The notes: generated by a model not told the origin, from the letters alone. A DNA stretch of 64,000 nt from Lutjanus erythropterus (GCA_020091685.1 CM034600.1:1020024-1084023); one strand, 5' to 3'. Positions 12,784-24,200 are shown, numbered from the stretch's first letter. Made by a program: numbers and translations.

Positions 12784-14188
12784 CACACAATCTAAAACAG
12801 ATCTCTACTCCTGGACTCCCACCCATATCATCATATACACCTCTGAAACACCTCTGTGTTGTTCTCTGTATCTATATTCTGTTAATGTCACTTTTTTTTG
12901 TCACACTTTTTCACCGATTTTAAAAAAAAACCAAAAAAAAAAAACGTGTGGTGTTGTAGATGCTGCTGAGTCGAAGGCAGGAGGTGTGTGACAGTCTGAA
13001 GATGCCTCTGGAGGAGGTGGAGCTCAGCATGGGGATGTCCACGGACTTTGAACATGCGGTGAGTATCACTCCTCATCACCATTTAGAGATGCTTTCTGAG
13101 CACAAACAGAAGCAAATAATAGCTGGGACTTAAAGGAGTAATCTGTAATATATTAACATCAATAAATTATAAAATTACCATGATTTCACCTTAATCAGTT
13201 AAGATTCATGCATTTTTTTTTGCTAAATGAAATCATTAATAACCTTTTAGAAGGAGCAGATGTTTATAACTGTTAAATTGAGCAAAATGTTAATGGAGTT
13301 TGGCAGGCAGGATGACTCATCATCCAGAGTGTGTTATTTCAGAGCAGTGTGCTTTTGTTTTCAGGATAACAGGCTGAACTTTACACTGACAGACAACTGA
13401 CAGTTATAAACAGCTGATCAACGTACAGTTGAGGACTTGTCCTCGCTTGTTATTGTCAATTTATGATGATGTGTTCTGAAAACAAAAGCCCCACTGTTCT
13501 GAAAATTGTGGCTGCCTGTCTCACTGCTGCCAAACTCCATTGACATTTTGCTTAATTTAACCGTTATAAACATCTACACCTTCTAAAACATTATTAATGA
13601 TTTTTTTACAGCTCACAGACACTAACTCATCCAGCTAACATTCTGCATCAATCTGAACTCTAATTAAAATGAAACAGGCAAACAAAAACCATTATTCTGG
13701 CCCAGAATAGAGCTGCAGTGTTGATGTCAGTGAAGTGAGTATTTCAACTTAATATGTTTGCTTGATCTCTGATGACACATTGGGGTCATTTTAAGATTTA
13801 TTACAATAAAAATGTTACAGATTTCTCCTTTAAGTTACACATATCTACAATGGACAGGTCCACTGACAAATGAATTGTAGATTTCTATCAAGGGTTTGCC
13901 ATAAATCATACTAATTACAACTCCTGCTGTCTAACTTGTTCACTGAAGTTTTTTGTTTTTTTTTTGTGCTTCCATGTCTCCTCCCATGTGTTGCAGATTG
14001 AGGTTGGCGCCACCAACGTGCGAGTGGGCAGCATCATATTCGGCAACAGGGAGTATCCCAACAGTGCCGCCAACACTCCGAACCCCAGTCCGGCCCCCAG
14101 CCCGGCCCCCAGCCCGGAGAAAACCTCCAAGATGGTGTCAGAAGAAGCCGCCAAGAAGATGCAGCATCTCACCGTGTCCGGACACTAA
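7113..14188 (+). CDS. plpbp: Pyridoxal phosphate homeostasis protein (PLPBP/PROSC, YggS family), 8 exons
   Basis: This family binds pyridoxal 5'-phosphate and keeps free PLP low while supplying apo-enzymes; no catalytic activity is known. Exons: 7113-7202, 7860-7967, 8049-8084, 8174-8249, 9382-9522, 9605-9747, 12960-13058 and 13997-14188. All have GT-AG borders and matching phases and give 294 residues (human about 275). Landmarks are LVAVSKTKP with the PLP-binding lysine at residue 44 (equivalent to human K47), [49 protein letters not shown] and [13 protein letters not shown]. The start at 7113 is preferred because it gives MW...MSEEVGKAL, the same two-methionine layout as human MW...MS. The extra length is a C-terminal Pro/Ser-rich tail. 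Introns 4 and 7 carry fold-back elements. Confidence 0.96.
8351..9268. mobile_element. Long fold-back (hairpin) element in PLPBP intron 4
   Basis: About 300 bases starting at 8351 recur as the reverse complement ending at 9268. Paired landmarks are 'gagaactatgtag' (8370s) with 'ctacatagttctc' (9236s), 'ctgatcattagggagggtgag' and its complement, and 'gtgtcgggctgttggaactga' and its complement. A roughly 280-base spacer lies between the arms. No transposase is encoded, so it is non-autonomous. Arms differ by scattered substitutions, so it is not recent. Confidence 0.75.
11881..12245 (+). repeat. Dispersed repeat, partial copy
   Basis: Blocks such as 'gaattcttgtctgggat', 'gtgttttctggcgtagaacaag' and 'gatttgtcccaattctcaa' recur in order near 54900-55135 and in part near 25970 and 57700. 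It lies in PLPBP intron 6 and codes for nothing recognisable. Confidence 0.5.
12276..12609. mobile_element. TTAA-flanked MITE with inverted ends
   Basis: The element begins TTAAAGGGATAGTTCACCC and ends with the complement GGGTGAACTATCCCTTTAA, with a TTAA at each border. Both ends continue into 'aaaaatgaaaatt' / 'aattttcattttt', and a further inner inverted match is 'attatctactcac' / 'gagtagataatgag'. TTAA duplication is known for piggyBac- and Kolobok-type transposases; the family assignment is inferred. It is in PLPBP intron 6. Confidence 0.8.
12703..12785. repeat. (CA)n microsatellite
   Basis: An almost pure CA dinucleotide run with a few ATGCAC interruptions at both ends. Reading frames through it (poly Thr-His or Val-Cys) are artefacts. 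Confidence 0.95.
13131..13836. mobile_element. Fold-back MITE with TTAA-type ends, copy A (PLPBP intron 7)
   Basis: Starts 'ttaaaggagtaatctgtaa' and ends 'gttacagatttctcctttaa', an imperfect inverted pair. Inner arms also match in inverse sense ('ttagaaggagcagatgtttataac' against 'gttataaacatctacaccttctaa'). A second copy lies at about 22050-22775. No coding capacity is visible. Confidence 0.75.
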
Positions 14189-14790
14189 ACGAGAGCTTCT
14201 CCTCCTCTGAATTACCTTTAAGAAAAAATAAACAGAATAAAAACAGTCTTCACGTGCAGAGCAGTGAAGCAGATCATTTCCACAAAGCCATGTGGAGCTA
14301 GGATTGCAAAATTCTTGAATAATTTTAAAATGTATTTGCTTAATCCTCTTCACTTTTTTGTGTGCCCTTCTTGCTCTTTTAAGCATTAAAAAGTGGCATT
14401 CGGTACAGAACTAGTTTTACCTTTTTTAACAGTAGTGTGTTAGTAACCTTTAGTGCTCTGACTTCCTTCTCATGGAAATCTCTCCTACAAGATTACTGGA
14501 TACAAGACTAATGTACAACTTGACAACATGGTGACGTATGGAAAATGATTTCACATGAGTTACCAGATAGTGAAGATTTGTTTGGATTTGTTGTGCTGAT
14601 GTGATATTTTCTACCTTTCCAACCCAACATGTGACAGTGCTGAAATGTGCTTGCCTGTGTACAGTGTCCCACAGAGCAGAAGTCCACACAGTACGATGTA
14701 CCGTTTTTGTTGTACAGATGAAACAAAGACTTGATTTAATAAATCATTTATCCCTTTATAATGACACATAGTATTGTGTTTGATATTGTT
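14189..14790 (+). other. plpbp: PLPBP 3' UTR
   Basis: Two overlapping early polyadenylation signals (AATAAA at 14227-14232 and again at 14236) and one distal signal at 14738-14743 are present, so short and long 3' UTRs are possible. No other gene is seen. Confidence 0.5.
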
Positions 14791-15489
14791 TCGTATGGTG
14801 TGCCAAATGTGTCAGATCTCTATTCTTGATATTAACAGATCCAAGAGTAACCCTGAGGAAAAGTGTTCAGTTTGTGTGTAACAGTCTTTGGTGTGGTGCA
14901 CTGTCTGACATGAGAGGGAGTGAATCTATGCAAAGTGGTGGTTTTTGTTTCCGAGTAGATTTTTACACTGCAGCTGTCACAGTGTCGCAGTGGTTTCTTC
15001 AACGATGTCACAAGGTCAGTGTGTTCTGTCTCCATGAAAAGTGCTTTCATTGTCAGTGATTTAACAAAAGTTGTGGTTAGACGTGGTTGCTGTCATAACG
15101 AGGCGTTTCAGCATTGTTTGGTTTGGAATGAGGCAAGGCGAAGCCAAGCAATAAATTTTCTTGTTGAAAATATAAAATGCCATTTGTGTATTTCTTCCAG
15201 TTAGTGCAAAGTAGGGACAGCTTGATAGCACTTTTTCATGTCTGATACAGCAATCATGAGTGTCTGCCAGTGTCCCGATCACTCTGATCATCTTTTTTCC
15301 CTCTCTTAGACTGGGCTGCACCAACAAAGATGAATTCATTTATTAAAGATGAATCTAATCTAGGATTAGTTCTACTCAAACTTAAGCAAAACTACATTTA
15401 AAATGAGTAAATCCCAGTTTAAAATTAAGCAGAGCGCTATTGCACAGTTAATCTATGTTTATTAAATCCAAGCAACTGAAATTACTTAC

Positions 15490-16020
15490 TTTCAGTTACT
15501 TTACTGCTCTGTGTTCCTTAACAAAATGCTACATTGTTTTCTAGCTACATAAAAAGTTTACAGAACATTGCATTGTTTGCTAAAAAAGTTAATGAAATGC
15601 TACATTGTTTGCTAAAAAGTTTACAAAATGTTCCATTGTTTGCTAGCCACCTAACAAGTTAACATATCACTGCCCTGTTTGCTAAAAAGTTGTTTGTTTG
15701 TTTTTAAAAAAGTAAAAAAAACAACAACAAAAAACCCACTACATTGTTGACTAAAAAGTTAACAAAATGTTACTTTACTGTAAAGTAACGCTACATTGTA
15801 TACTAAAAAGTAAACGTTACATTGTTTGCTAAAAAGTAAACAAAATGTTACATTGCTATAGTTAATGATACACTATATGCTAAAAAGTAAACAAAACATT
15901 ACATTGTTTGCTAAAAAGTAAACAAAACATAACGTTGGTTGCTACCCAGCTAAAAAAGTTAACAGTGTCACATTGGTTGCCAAAAAGTGAACAAAAAAAA
16001 ATGACATTGTTTGTGTTACA
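15490..16020. repeat. Diverged ~30-bp minisatellite ('acattgtttgctaaaaagt' unit)
   Basis: The phrase 'acattgtttgctaaaaagttaacaaaat' and close variants recur many times between 15490 and 16020, with variable spacing. It has no reading frame of note and lies between the convergent PLPBP and TMED4 genes. Confidence 0.8.
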
Positions 16021-17226
16021 TGTTTGCTCTAGGTACCTAAATAAATTAATGGATTAATATGGGCCAAATAATAGAAGATTTTAAAAATGGACAACAGCCC
16101 TGGTATCTGGCCCAGTGATTCTGACCAGTATTGGACTGACAATGAAGCAAATCAAGCAAAATGACAAAGAATATCAGAGGCAGAAACAAGACAGCAGTCT
16201 GGCCAAAGTTTCTTTATTAAGCACATGGAGGTGACATCTGGACCACAGTAAAAATTGTAAGAATATTTTAAGAGATAATTTAACAACTTTAGAAAGAACT
16301 GAACACCCAGTATGTTTCATCTTAAGAACAGCACTCAAATCTAAACTTTACAAGTAAAAAATGATAACCCTGTTAACCCACTGACTCACTGTATTCCCTT
16401 CTAATGATGACAACTTCTTCCTTCATTATGAGTCTGAATTAACACAATTTGTGAAAGTATTAAACAGCTGATGATAAATGGAACCCAAACTAGCTTATAA
16501 AAAGGACAGCACATTAGAGTAAATTTGGCTTCAGCTCAGCAGTAAAACACAGCCTACAACTGCTCAATAAATACGTTTTATAACACTGATGAAACAAACA
16601 AAAAAAAACGGTGACACAATTGTACATTCAGTGTAAAAAGCATTAGAAAATGAACAAGACAGTCAATAAGCTAAACCTGGTATTTACAACAAACAGTAGA
16701 GTCATGTTATTAATAGATGAGTATCACAAACTGTATCTACAGACCTAGCTCTGATAAAAGGTACAGGAAACTGTACTTCAGCTAGAAACTATATACAGTC
16801 AGTAGAAGGATGGTGACACTTGATTCTCACCCTTCTTTTCACATCTAGAAGCAACATGTTAACACTTCAAACAAGGTTCTAAGAAGATATGAGGACATTT
16901 TGAAGTGTTTATTCCTCACTAAAATTTTTATTGTTATAATATAGACACAGGCTTTTTGTGACTTTTTCTGTGCATTTTTCAGTGCAAAAAATTTTAGACG
17001 CCATTTTAGACCCATATTCACTTTCCATAGCTAGTCAATGTCAACACTTAAATATGTGGTTGTTATAGTAAGAGCTAACTTGACAGTGACAGGGACAATA
17101 ATGGAACTGGATTAAGCAGGGATAACACGTATCCCCACTGGGCATTAAAATTTAATGATAAGAAGCAGAGAGTGGGTTTGTTCATGTGTGTATTCATAGA
17201 TCATTGCTAGGATGAAGTATAGTATA
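16021..17226 (-). other. Spacer, possible distal TMED4 3' UTR
   Basis: No gene is recognised. A TTTATT at 16213-16218 would be an AATAAA polyadenylation signal on the minus strand, so a very long TMED4 3' UTR could reach this far, but nearer signals are equally possible. Confidence 0.3.
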
Positions 17227-18116
17227 GTAGGGCCACATTCAGGGGAGAAAAAGAGAGGAGGATTTTTAAAATTTATTTTGCATTTTAAGAATAAAGTCAA
17301 CATGGTGAGAATTAAGTTAAAATGTTAAAACTTAAGTCTGAATGTAAAGAATAAAGTGGAAGTGTCAAAAAGTAAGTAAAAATGTGGAGAATTAAGTAGA
17401 AATATCAAGAATTAAGATGAGATGTTGAGCATTAAGTCAAAATGTCAAGAATTATGTTAAGCAATTGAAATGCTGAGAATAAAGAGGAAGCAAAAAATGT
17501 AGAGAATTAAGTAGAAATATCAGGAATTAAGACAAAATGGCAGGAATAAAATCAAAGTGCCAAGAATTAAGCAGAAATATAGAATTCAGTCGATATGTCG
17601 AGAATTAAATAGGAATATTAATAATTAAGATGAAATGTCAAGAATGAAGGCGAAGTATCAAGTCGAAATGTCGAACATTATGTCAAGATGTTGAAATGTC
17701 AAGAATAAAGAGGAAGCACCATAGAATAAGTCAAAATGTAGAGAATTAAGAAGCAACATCGAAGATTAACACAAAAAGTCGCAAATAGAGTCAAAATGCC
17801 AAGAATTAAGTAGAAATATCGAAAATTAAATCAATACGCTGAGAATTAAGTTGAAGTATCAAGTATTAAGACAAAATGTCGAGAATAAAGTCCAAATGTC
17901 TAAAATTAAGTCAAAATGTCAAAAATTACACTGAGAATTACGCCAAGATGTCGAGAATTAAGTTGACATTTCTAGCACCGAGTTGAAATGTCGAGAATTA
18001 TGTCAAGATGTCAAGAACAAAGTCGAAATGTCAAGAATTAAAATAGTATTTCAATTCTCAACATTTCAACTTTATTCTTAAAATGCAAAAAGTTTTTTCC
18101 CTTCTGCCAGGCCCTA
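17227..18116. mobile_element. Inverted-end element with internal ~23-bp minisatellite
   Basis: The left end 'tagggccacattcagggga...ttgcattttaagaataaagt' is matched in inverse orientation by the right end 'actttattcttaaaatgcaa...ttctgccaggccctaata'. Between them a unit like 'agtcaaaatgtcgagaattaag' is repeated dozens of times with substitutions. No transposase is visible. This looks like a non-autonomous DNA element whose interior is a tandem array. Confidence 0.75.
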
Positions 18117-18911
18117 ATACTCCTCCATACATGATAACTTTGTTATACTGTGTTATTCATGATTAATTAACTATTTATTACCAATGCTTCATGGAAAATT
18201 CTAACAAAGCTATAATAAACACAATAAAATGTCCTCAATGCTGCTTACAACTATATTAATGTGTTATAAAGCGTTTATTAAAGGCTTACATATTGCTTAG
18301 AAATGCTAAATATGGGGTTTAAGGTAAAGGTGTTATCAAATGGACAGGGAAGGAATCAAAGCCAGGATGATATTTGCAGTGTGACAACATGATGAACACA
18401 GCTGAAAGCATGTGGTTAAAAGTTATTAAACCTGGAAATAAAACTATGTGCAACACTAACAATGACAAAAAAAAAAGTCCTCAGTAAACTACGGGGTTAT
18501 TACTTGAAACAGCTCTAACATTCTCATTCTTCATATCTATTGCAGCGGTCAGTCGATCCTCTGTGACCACTAAAAACAATCTCTGCTTCTTCTAGCACAG
18601 GAAGATAGAAAAATCACATCCAGTGTTGTCAGGAAACAACACAACACAACAAGAAAGGCAATTGGAACGTTGTGCTACTGTCCTGTTGCTAACGGAAAAA
18701 TAACAATAGCCTAAAACATTTAGAAGGGAAACACACTGCCCAGGATTGATAAGTGCCTCTGGGAATCTGTTTGTACCATTTACGGCTGATATTAATGCCA
18801 CATGTCTCCTCCTGGATGTTTCTGCGCTGTGTGTGGCCGTCTCTCCAGTCCAGTCAGACCAGTCCGTCTACTTCTGCTCACGGTGCTTCCTAACGGCTGC
18901 TCACCAACACG
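18117..18911 (-). other. tmed4: Proximal TMED4 3' UTR / spacer
   Basis: Non-coding, with no structured repeat noticed. The part next to 18911 is expected to be TMED4 3' UTR, being directly downstream of its stop codon on the minus strand. Confidence 0.4.
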
Positions 18912-21711
18912 TTACACAAGTTTCTTGGCCTCAAAGAAACTTTTGAGGTGCTTCATCTGCCAGATGCCGGTGACGATGAGGATGAGCGTCTGAGCGATGG
19001 ACCACCAGAGAACGCGCTGGTTGGTGCTCTCGCTCGTCATGCGGAACCGTTCCTCGCGGTACTGTAGGAGACATGACACACAATCGAGTGTTTACAGTGG
19101 AGAAATGGCATACATATAATAAGGGTTCCAGAAAGGTTTTTCCTGATGTGCTGAGGCTCTACTCAGAACCCTTTGCTTGTGAAGAACCCCTTTTTGAAGA
19201 CAGGGTTCATGAAGGGTTCTTTGTCAGACTTGGGGTTCCATTAAGAACCCTTTTCATCCAAACAGCCCTGTCTGGTAGAAAGAGAAGGAGGATCTCAGAA
19301 GAACCTTTTCATCAAGTATTCTTTGTACCGTAATATAAAAGGGTTCTTGGTAGATTCCCCTGAGTGGGTTCTAGATAAAGCCCCTGAAATATAAAAGGAT
19401 TCACAGTAGAACCACCTAGGTGGCTAAAGATAAAACCCTACTAAGGGTTCTTAGTAGGATCCAGTTTAAGATAAAGTCCTTGAAATAGAGCAGAACCCCC
19501 TGGATGGGTTCAAGATTAAACCCTTGTTATATAAAAAGGATTCTTGGTAGAACCTCCAACACCATGGAGGGGTTCTCTGTAGAAACTTTTAGGGGGTTCC
19601 GAGTGAAACCTTTCACAGATGGTTCTAGGTTTACCCCTTCATTCTGGGTTCTAGGTATAAACCTGAAAGGATTCCAAGTGGAACATTTACAAAAGGTCCT
19701 ACCAAGAACCAAAAAGTGTTCTCCCATGGGAGTGAAATGTTTCTTGTTGTAACATTAAATGTTTTATGTTATAAAGTAATAACTTATATTGTTATATTTT
19801 GATTTCATTATCACATGAAACTTTTCATGTTCTGTAAGAACAAGTTTCTTGTTATAACATGGTTACTTTGCATGTTGTAATAGCTTGAAAATATCTCACT
19901 ACAACATGAAAATATCTTGTTATAATCTTGTTAAAACAAACTTTTCACATTATAACATGAAACAGTAACATAGACAGCAGCTGTATCTAGTAAATTTGGG
20001 AGTAAACCCGTCATCTCACACATGACTTGGTGTATCTGTATTTTTCACTGACCCTCTGGTAGTTTTGCTCCTTCTGGATCTGTTCCACTTGATCCAGTAG
20101 CTGTCGGACTCGCAGCTGCAGCTCGGTGAGTTTGTCCTTCGCTGCGATTTCAGGATAGTTGTTGGTGTGTTCTCCCACCTGAATATCTAGATGCACTCTC
20201 TGTAACATCAAGAAAACAGACAGGGTGAAATCTCCATGATTATCTTCTGTGAGTATTTAAAGAAATTAGTATTATCTGATAAAGGTGTTTCATAAAACGT
20301 AGAGACATTCCGATACAATTTCTTCCTTTCCAATACCTAGACCAATACCTGAACTTAATGTGATGAAGCGTTTCCACTATTAACATTAAAATTAAAATTT
20401 ACATTAAAAAAACACATTTAAAATTGTGTTTTAAAGCTAAATAGTCCCAACTCTTCACAGCACAACAGAGTAACACCATACAAATTATACAAAATAATAC
20501 TTTATTCTTTAAGTCCTCAACAGGAATTCCCACTTCCACTAGACATCTTTTCTCACGCTGTGAGACTCCTAAATTCATCCTCCACACTCCATTATAAAAA
20601 ACACTTTTATTTTTAGGATTTATTATTAAATTTATTATTTATTTATTAAGTAGGCTAAATTAAAAGCAAAAATTAAAGGTGGCCAGTGCTCCTCCATATC
20701 CCCCCATAGAAATGCTCATCTTCACATGTGAGCCAATACTGAATATTAATTCCATACCAACGCATCATTATATACATTTTTTTTCAACTGTTATAGACGA
20801 TTAACCCTGTATGGAGGTGATATGATTGCTATCATTGTTGTATAGTCTTGCTTAGATTTACAAAATTCGGTGTAACCCTGCTACTTCCCCTCTTCCTACT
20901 TCCCAGCCTGCTGCTGGAAAGTAGCAGGGTTATGTTTTGGGGCTAATAAATTACGTGATATTGAATCAGTCCAGTGACTTGCACCGATACCTGATCCAGC
21001 ACTTAAGGCTGTATCAGAGGCATTTATGATACTGTTATCAGTATCAGAACAACCCTAAAAAAATGCCCAGAAAAGTGGGATTTATTGGGAAAACCGTGTC
21101 TTAAATCAGCCTAAAAAAACTGAACCACAATTAAACAGTTTCATAAAGCCGACTATGATCAGACTGAGTCTAATCTGGTTTAAGATGTGATCACAGTGAT
21201 TCACAATAAAAAAAAAACAGACACACAAAGGCAAAAGTGTATGTAATATAAATTTTATGTAATGTCCCAATCCAGACAGCTCTTCCAGAAACACTCAGAT
21301 TTTTGTAATCGCTTGCAATGGTGACAAAACTACAAAGTTATACGAAAAAAAAAAGTGTTGAGGGCAAAGTAATGAAATGGTAATACCTGAGGAGGCGCTG
21401 TATTCCACGGTTACAAGTCAAGGAAACTATTCATACTTGTGTCAGCTTACTATAGAAATAAGCATGAAGGATCTATTAGTCATAACTGCTTAAAAATTAA
21501 AGCAGTGACCACGCTCATACCAGTTTCCCTCCTGCAAAGAGCGCCATCTTGGTGGAGTTAGAGTGCAGGCAGATCTGATGTTCTCCAGGAGTGTGGGAGG
21601 TGAAGGTGAACCGACCGTCTGACCCATATTGACGAGAGAGAATAATCTGGGAGAGATGAAAGAGGAAAAAATCTTTACATTCTATTTGTGTGTGTGTGTG
21701 TGTTGTGTGTG

Positions 21712-21742
<31 letters not shown>

Positions 21743-24021
21743 TTTAGAACACCACCTCATATGTCCTTACCTTTGTATCTGGATCCTTGATCTCGACATG
21801 CATCCCCAGGCCGGGGGTGGACGGGAGGAAGGAACTTGTCTGCTTGTCCCACAGTTGAGTCCTGTACTTTCCTGTCACACAGACAAAGCAAGAAGACACA
21901 GCTCATCCACAAATCAGTCAAAGGAGAGGAACTCTGCCAGACTGATGTAATGGTAGGTTACTTATTACATATTTTGTCCATCAGTGAGCACTGACAAGTT
22001 TATTTTTCAACTAAAATGACTCAGCAATTATATACATTTGTTACAACAATTTAAAGGAGCAATATGTTGCTGCTGTGTGAGAAAAAATGAGTACAAATGT
22101 CCAAATAGTGAATTAAAGCCATAGACTGTATATTAAATAGGTTGTAATATATATGATCTATACATTTGATCTGTGGCTGAAGCAAGTTGTTTCCCCCAAC
22201 CCCCTCCTCCCCACACATGACAGAGACAGGCTGGCAGCAGGAGCTCTGCAGGAGTGCAGGAAACACACAACCTCATAAACTGACAATAACAAGCGAGGAC
22301 GAGTCCTCCACTGTAAGTTGATCAGCTGTTTATAGCTGTCAGTTGTCTGTCAGTGTAAAGTTCAGCTTGTTATCCTGAAATCAAAAGCACACTGCTCTGA
22401 AATAACACACTCTGGATGATGAGTTCAGTGACTCCCTGTCTCACTGCTGCCAAACTCCATTAACATTTTGCTAATTTAACAGCTATAAACATCTATGCCT
22501 CCTAAAAGATTATTAATGATTTGTTATGACTCTTAAACAGACACTTACTCGTTCAGCAAATATTCAGCATTAATTTGAACTGATTAATGTGAAACAGACA
22601 TACAAAACAGTTATTCAGGTCTGGAATGGAAATTTCAAAGGGTGACACAGTGGGTGAAGCGTTCATGTAAACTGAAGAGAGTATTTCAACTTTAAATATT
22701 TCCTTGATCTCTGATGACACATCATGGTCATTTTCTGATTTATTACAGTCAATATGTTACATTTTTCTCCTTTGGTGTCTGTCTGCCTGCTTGTGACAAT
22801 TCTTTTTTCCATCAACTGTTAATTATCAATATATCTTTATCATCCTCCAAAGTCTCCAGAATCAGTCGAGGTGTACTGAAATTCAAAATTCTGATGGCAG
22901 TTTCTCATCTTCAACTGAAATCAGGACATCCTTTCTCTGAAAACTGGACATTTTGTGACACACCATCACACCCTAAATGCACCAACAGTTCCACACATCT
23001 AATGAGATTTTAAAAAAGAAAAACAATTACTTGGAAATATGCCCTTCATTAAATCTTTTCTGTCTAGCATTTTTATTGTACCTTCTACCATAAAAGTGCC
23101 CCCCCCCAACACACACACATAAAATTAAATAAAAGTATCCAGTCATGACCTTAGCATGTGCTGTATTTTCTGTTTATCCCTGGTATTTACATGTAAACAC
23201 TGGTAGCATTAACATAGAAATATAATATAAATATATATGTATGAATATTTATCTGTACTGTGCAGGTCACGTGTTACAGACAAACAGGATGTGGGCGGTT
23301 CAACGCTTCATATGTGTCATGGTAACTAAGCTTTGTATTAAAAATTGTTCCTAATCACAATATTATTGTCATAAATACAAATAAAATTTAAGTCGACTTC
23401 TGTTTAAGATTGAAAATACGACTTATTATTACAGATTTTGAATCAAATTCCTGCCATCGCCAACAGCTGTCATGAAGAAAAGGACAGTTAACAATAAAAT
23501 TGTTATTTTTCATTATATAGTTATGGCTACTTCATAAATATAATATTATATAAGTCCACTACTAAAATTAGTGCCTTGTTTCCAATACTACAATCATCAT
23601 TGTGAATGTAAAACATAAGCTCAGGTGTAATGCTGTCGCTCAGAGAGAATCTCAGCGAAATGTAAAGAAGCCAACCAGCAGCTACACAAAACTTCCGTTT
23701 GTGATTTTAATTCTTGTATTCAGTCTGAATGTTGTGGACTAAACGTGTATTCGAGCTGCTCGGTCTTTGTGTCGGTACTTCTGCCATATTCACCGCAGCA
23801 TCTTCGCTCGAGCCAGCTGTTCGTGGGCAGTGCTAACAGGTTAGCTCCGCCAAGCTAGCCAGCACACTATATGTTCTCTTACCGATAACCATGGTCTCAT
23901 CCGGGATTTCTTCAATGAAGCATTTCTTCTCCGTCTCTCCTATGTGGAAGTACAGCGCGGAGCTCGGATAAATCCAAGCTAGTGTGAGGAGAAGTCCAGC
24001 AGCAGGGACACACAGCATCAT
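18912..24021 (-). CDS. tmed4: Transmembrane emp24 domain-containing protein 4 (p24 alpha family), 5 exons
   Basis: p24 proteins cycle between ER and Golgi and help load cargo into COPII and COPI vesicles. Minus-strand exons in coding order: 24021-23883, 21871-21771, 21646-21521, 20199-20053 and 19061-18912. They join in frame to 220 residues (human about 227). Residues 1-22 form a signal peptide. The GOLD domain follows from [13 protein letters not shown]. The coiled coil is around [20 protein letters not shown], and one transmembrane helix lies near 188-207. The cytosolic tail ends SFFEAKKLV, with the FF and dilysine signals for COP binding. The TMED4-like MALFAGGKL and [18 protein letters not shown] favour TMED4 over its paralogue TMED9. 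The gene is convergent with PLPBP. Confidence 0.95.
19110..19720. repeat. Diverged short repeat based on 'gggttct...agaaccc'
   Basis: Half-palindromic units such as 'gggttctaggt' and 'agaaccc' recur in both orientations throughout TMED4 intron 4, at irregular spacing of about 15-45 bases. Reading frames found here (19073-19333, 19504-19752) are products of the repeat and not genes. Confidence 0.7.
20300..21056. mobile_element. hAT-like non-autonomous element in TMED4 intron 3
   Basis: The left end 'tagagacattccgatacaat' and the right end 'gtatcagaacaacccta' form an imperfect inverted pair beginning TAG.G. Inner text refers repeatedly to 'caatacctga' / 'gatacctgatc'. The end form (TAGGG...TTC.GATAC) is usual for hAT elements in fish. 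Flanking 8-mers are similar but not identical. No transposase frame survives. Confidence 0.6.
21691..21743. repeat. (GT)n microsatellite
   Basis: GT dinucleotide run with two single-base interruptions, in TMED4 intron 2 just downstream of exon 2 on the minus strand. Confidence 0.95.
22050..22775. mobile_element. Fold-back MITE with TTAA-type ends, copy B (TMED4 intron 1)
   Basis: Begins 'tttaaaggagcaatatg' and ends 'atgttacatttttctccttt'. The right part (22380-22770) matches copy A at about 13480-13830 in the same orientation. The middle segment (about 22265-22375) matches copy A at about 13360-13475 only as the reverse complement. Confidence 0.75.
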
Positions 24022-24200
24022 GTAGCTTGTTGCACTTTGCGCACATCAGCAGCAGGAGAAGAAGAAGCTGTGATGAGTATGATGCTGTTGCAGCGAGCTG
24101 ACGTCATCACCCACTGCGGAAGAAGGACGGGGATTTCCTGATTCAACGGGACTATTAGACCCAGAGCTCAGCCTTTCAGGCAGCATCCGAGTTTATTTAT
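24022..24200 (-). promoter_or_regulatory. tmed4: Putative TMED4 promoter and 5' UTR
   Basis: The stretch lies directly upstream of the TMED4 start codon on the minus strand and has more CpG than its surroundings (around 'gcagcgagctgacgtcatcacc'). TGACGTCA at about 24099-24106 is a perfect CRE-like palindrome, the binding sequence of CREB/ATF factors. ATF binding would suit a secretory-pathway gene, but this is inference. Confidence 0.5.

Noticed and set aside
12575..12991. 138-residue frame rich in Thr-His
   Set aside because: Produced by the CA microsatellite and running into PLPBP exon 7 in the wrong frame; not a gene.
17227..18116. CRISPR array
   Set aside because: Units are head-to-tail and diverged, without unique spacers of constant length, and the genome is eukaryotic.
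18912..24021. TMED9 as the identity of the p24 gene
   Set aside because: MALFAGGKL and [18 protein letters not shown] fit TMED4; TMED9 differs at these positions.
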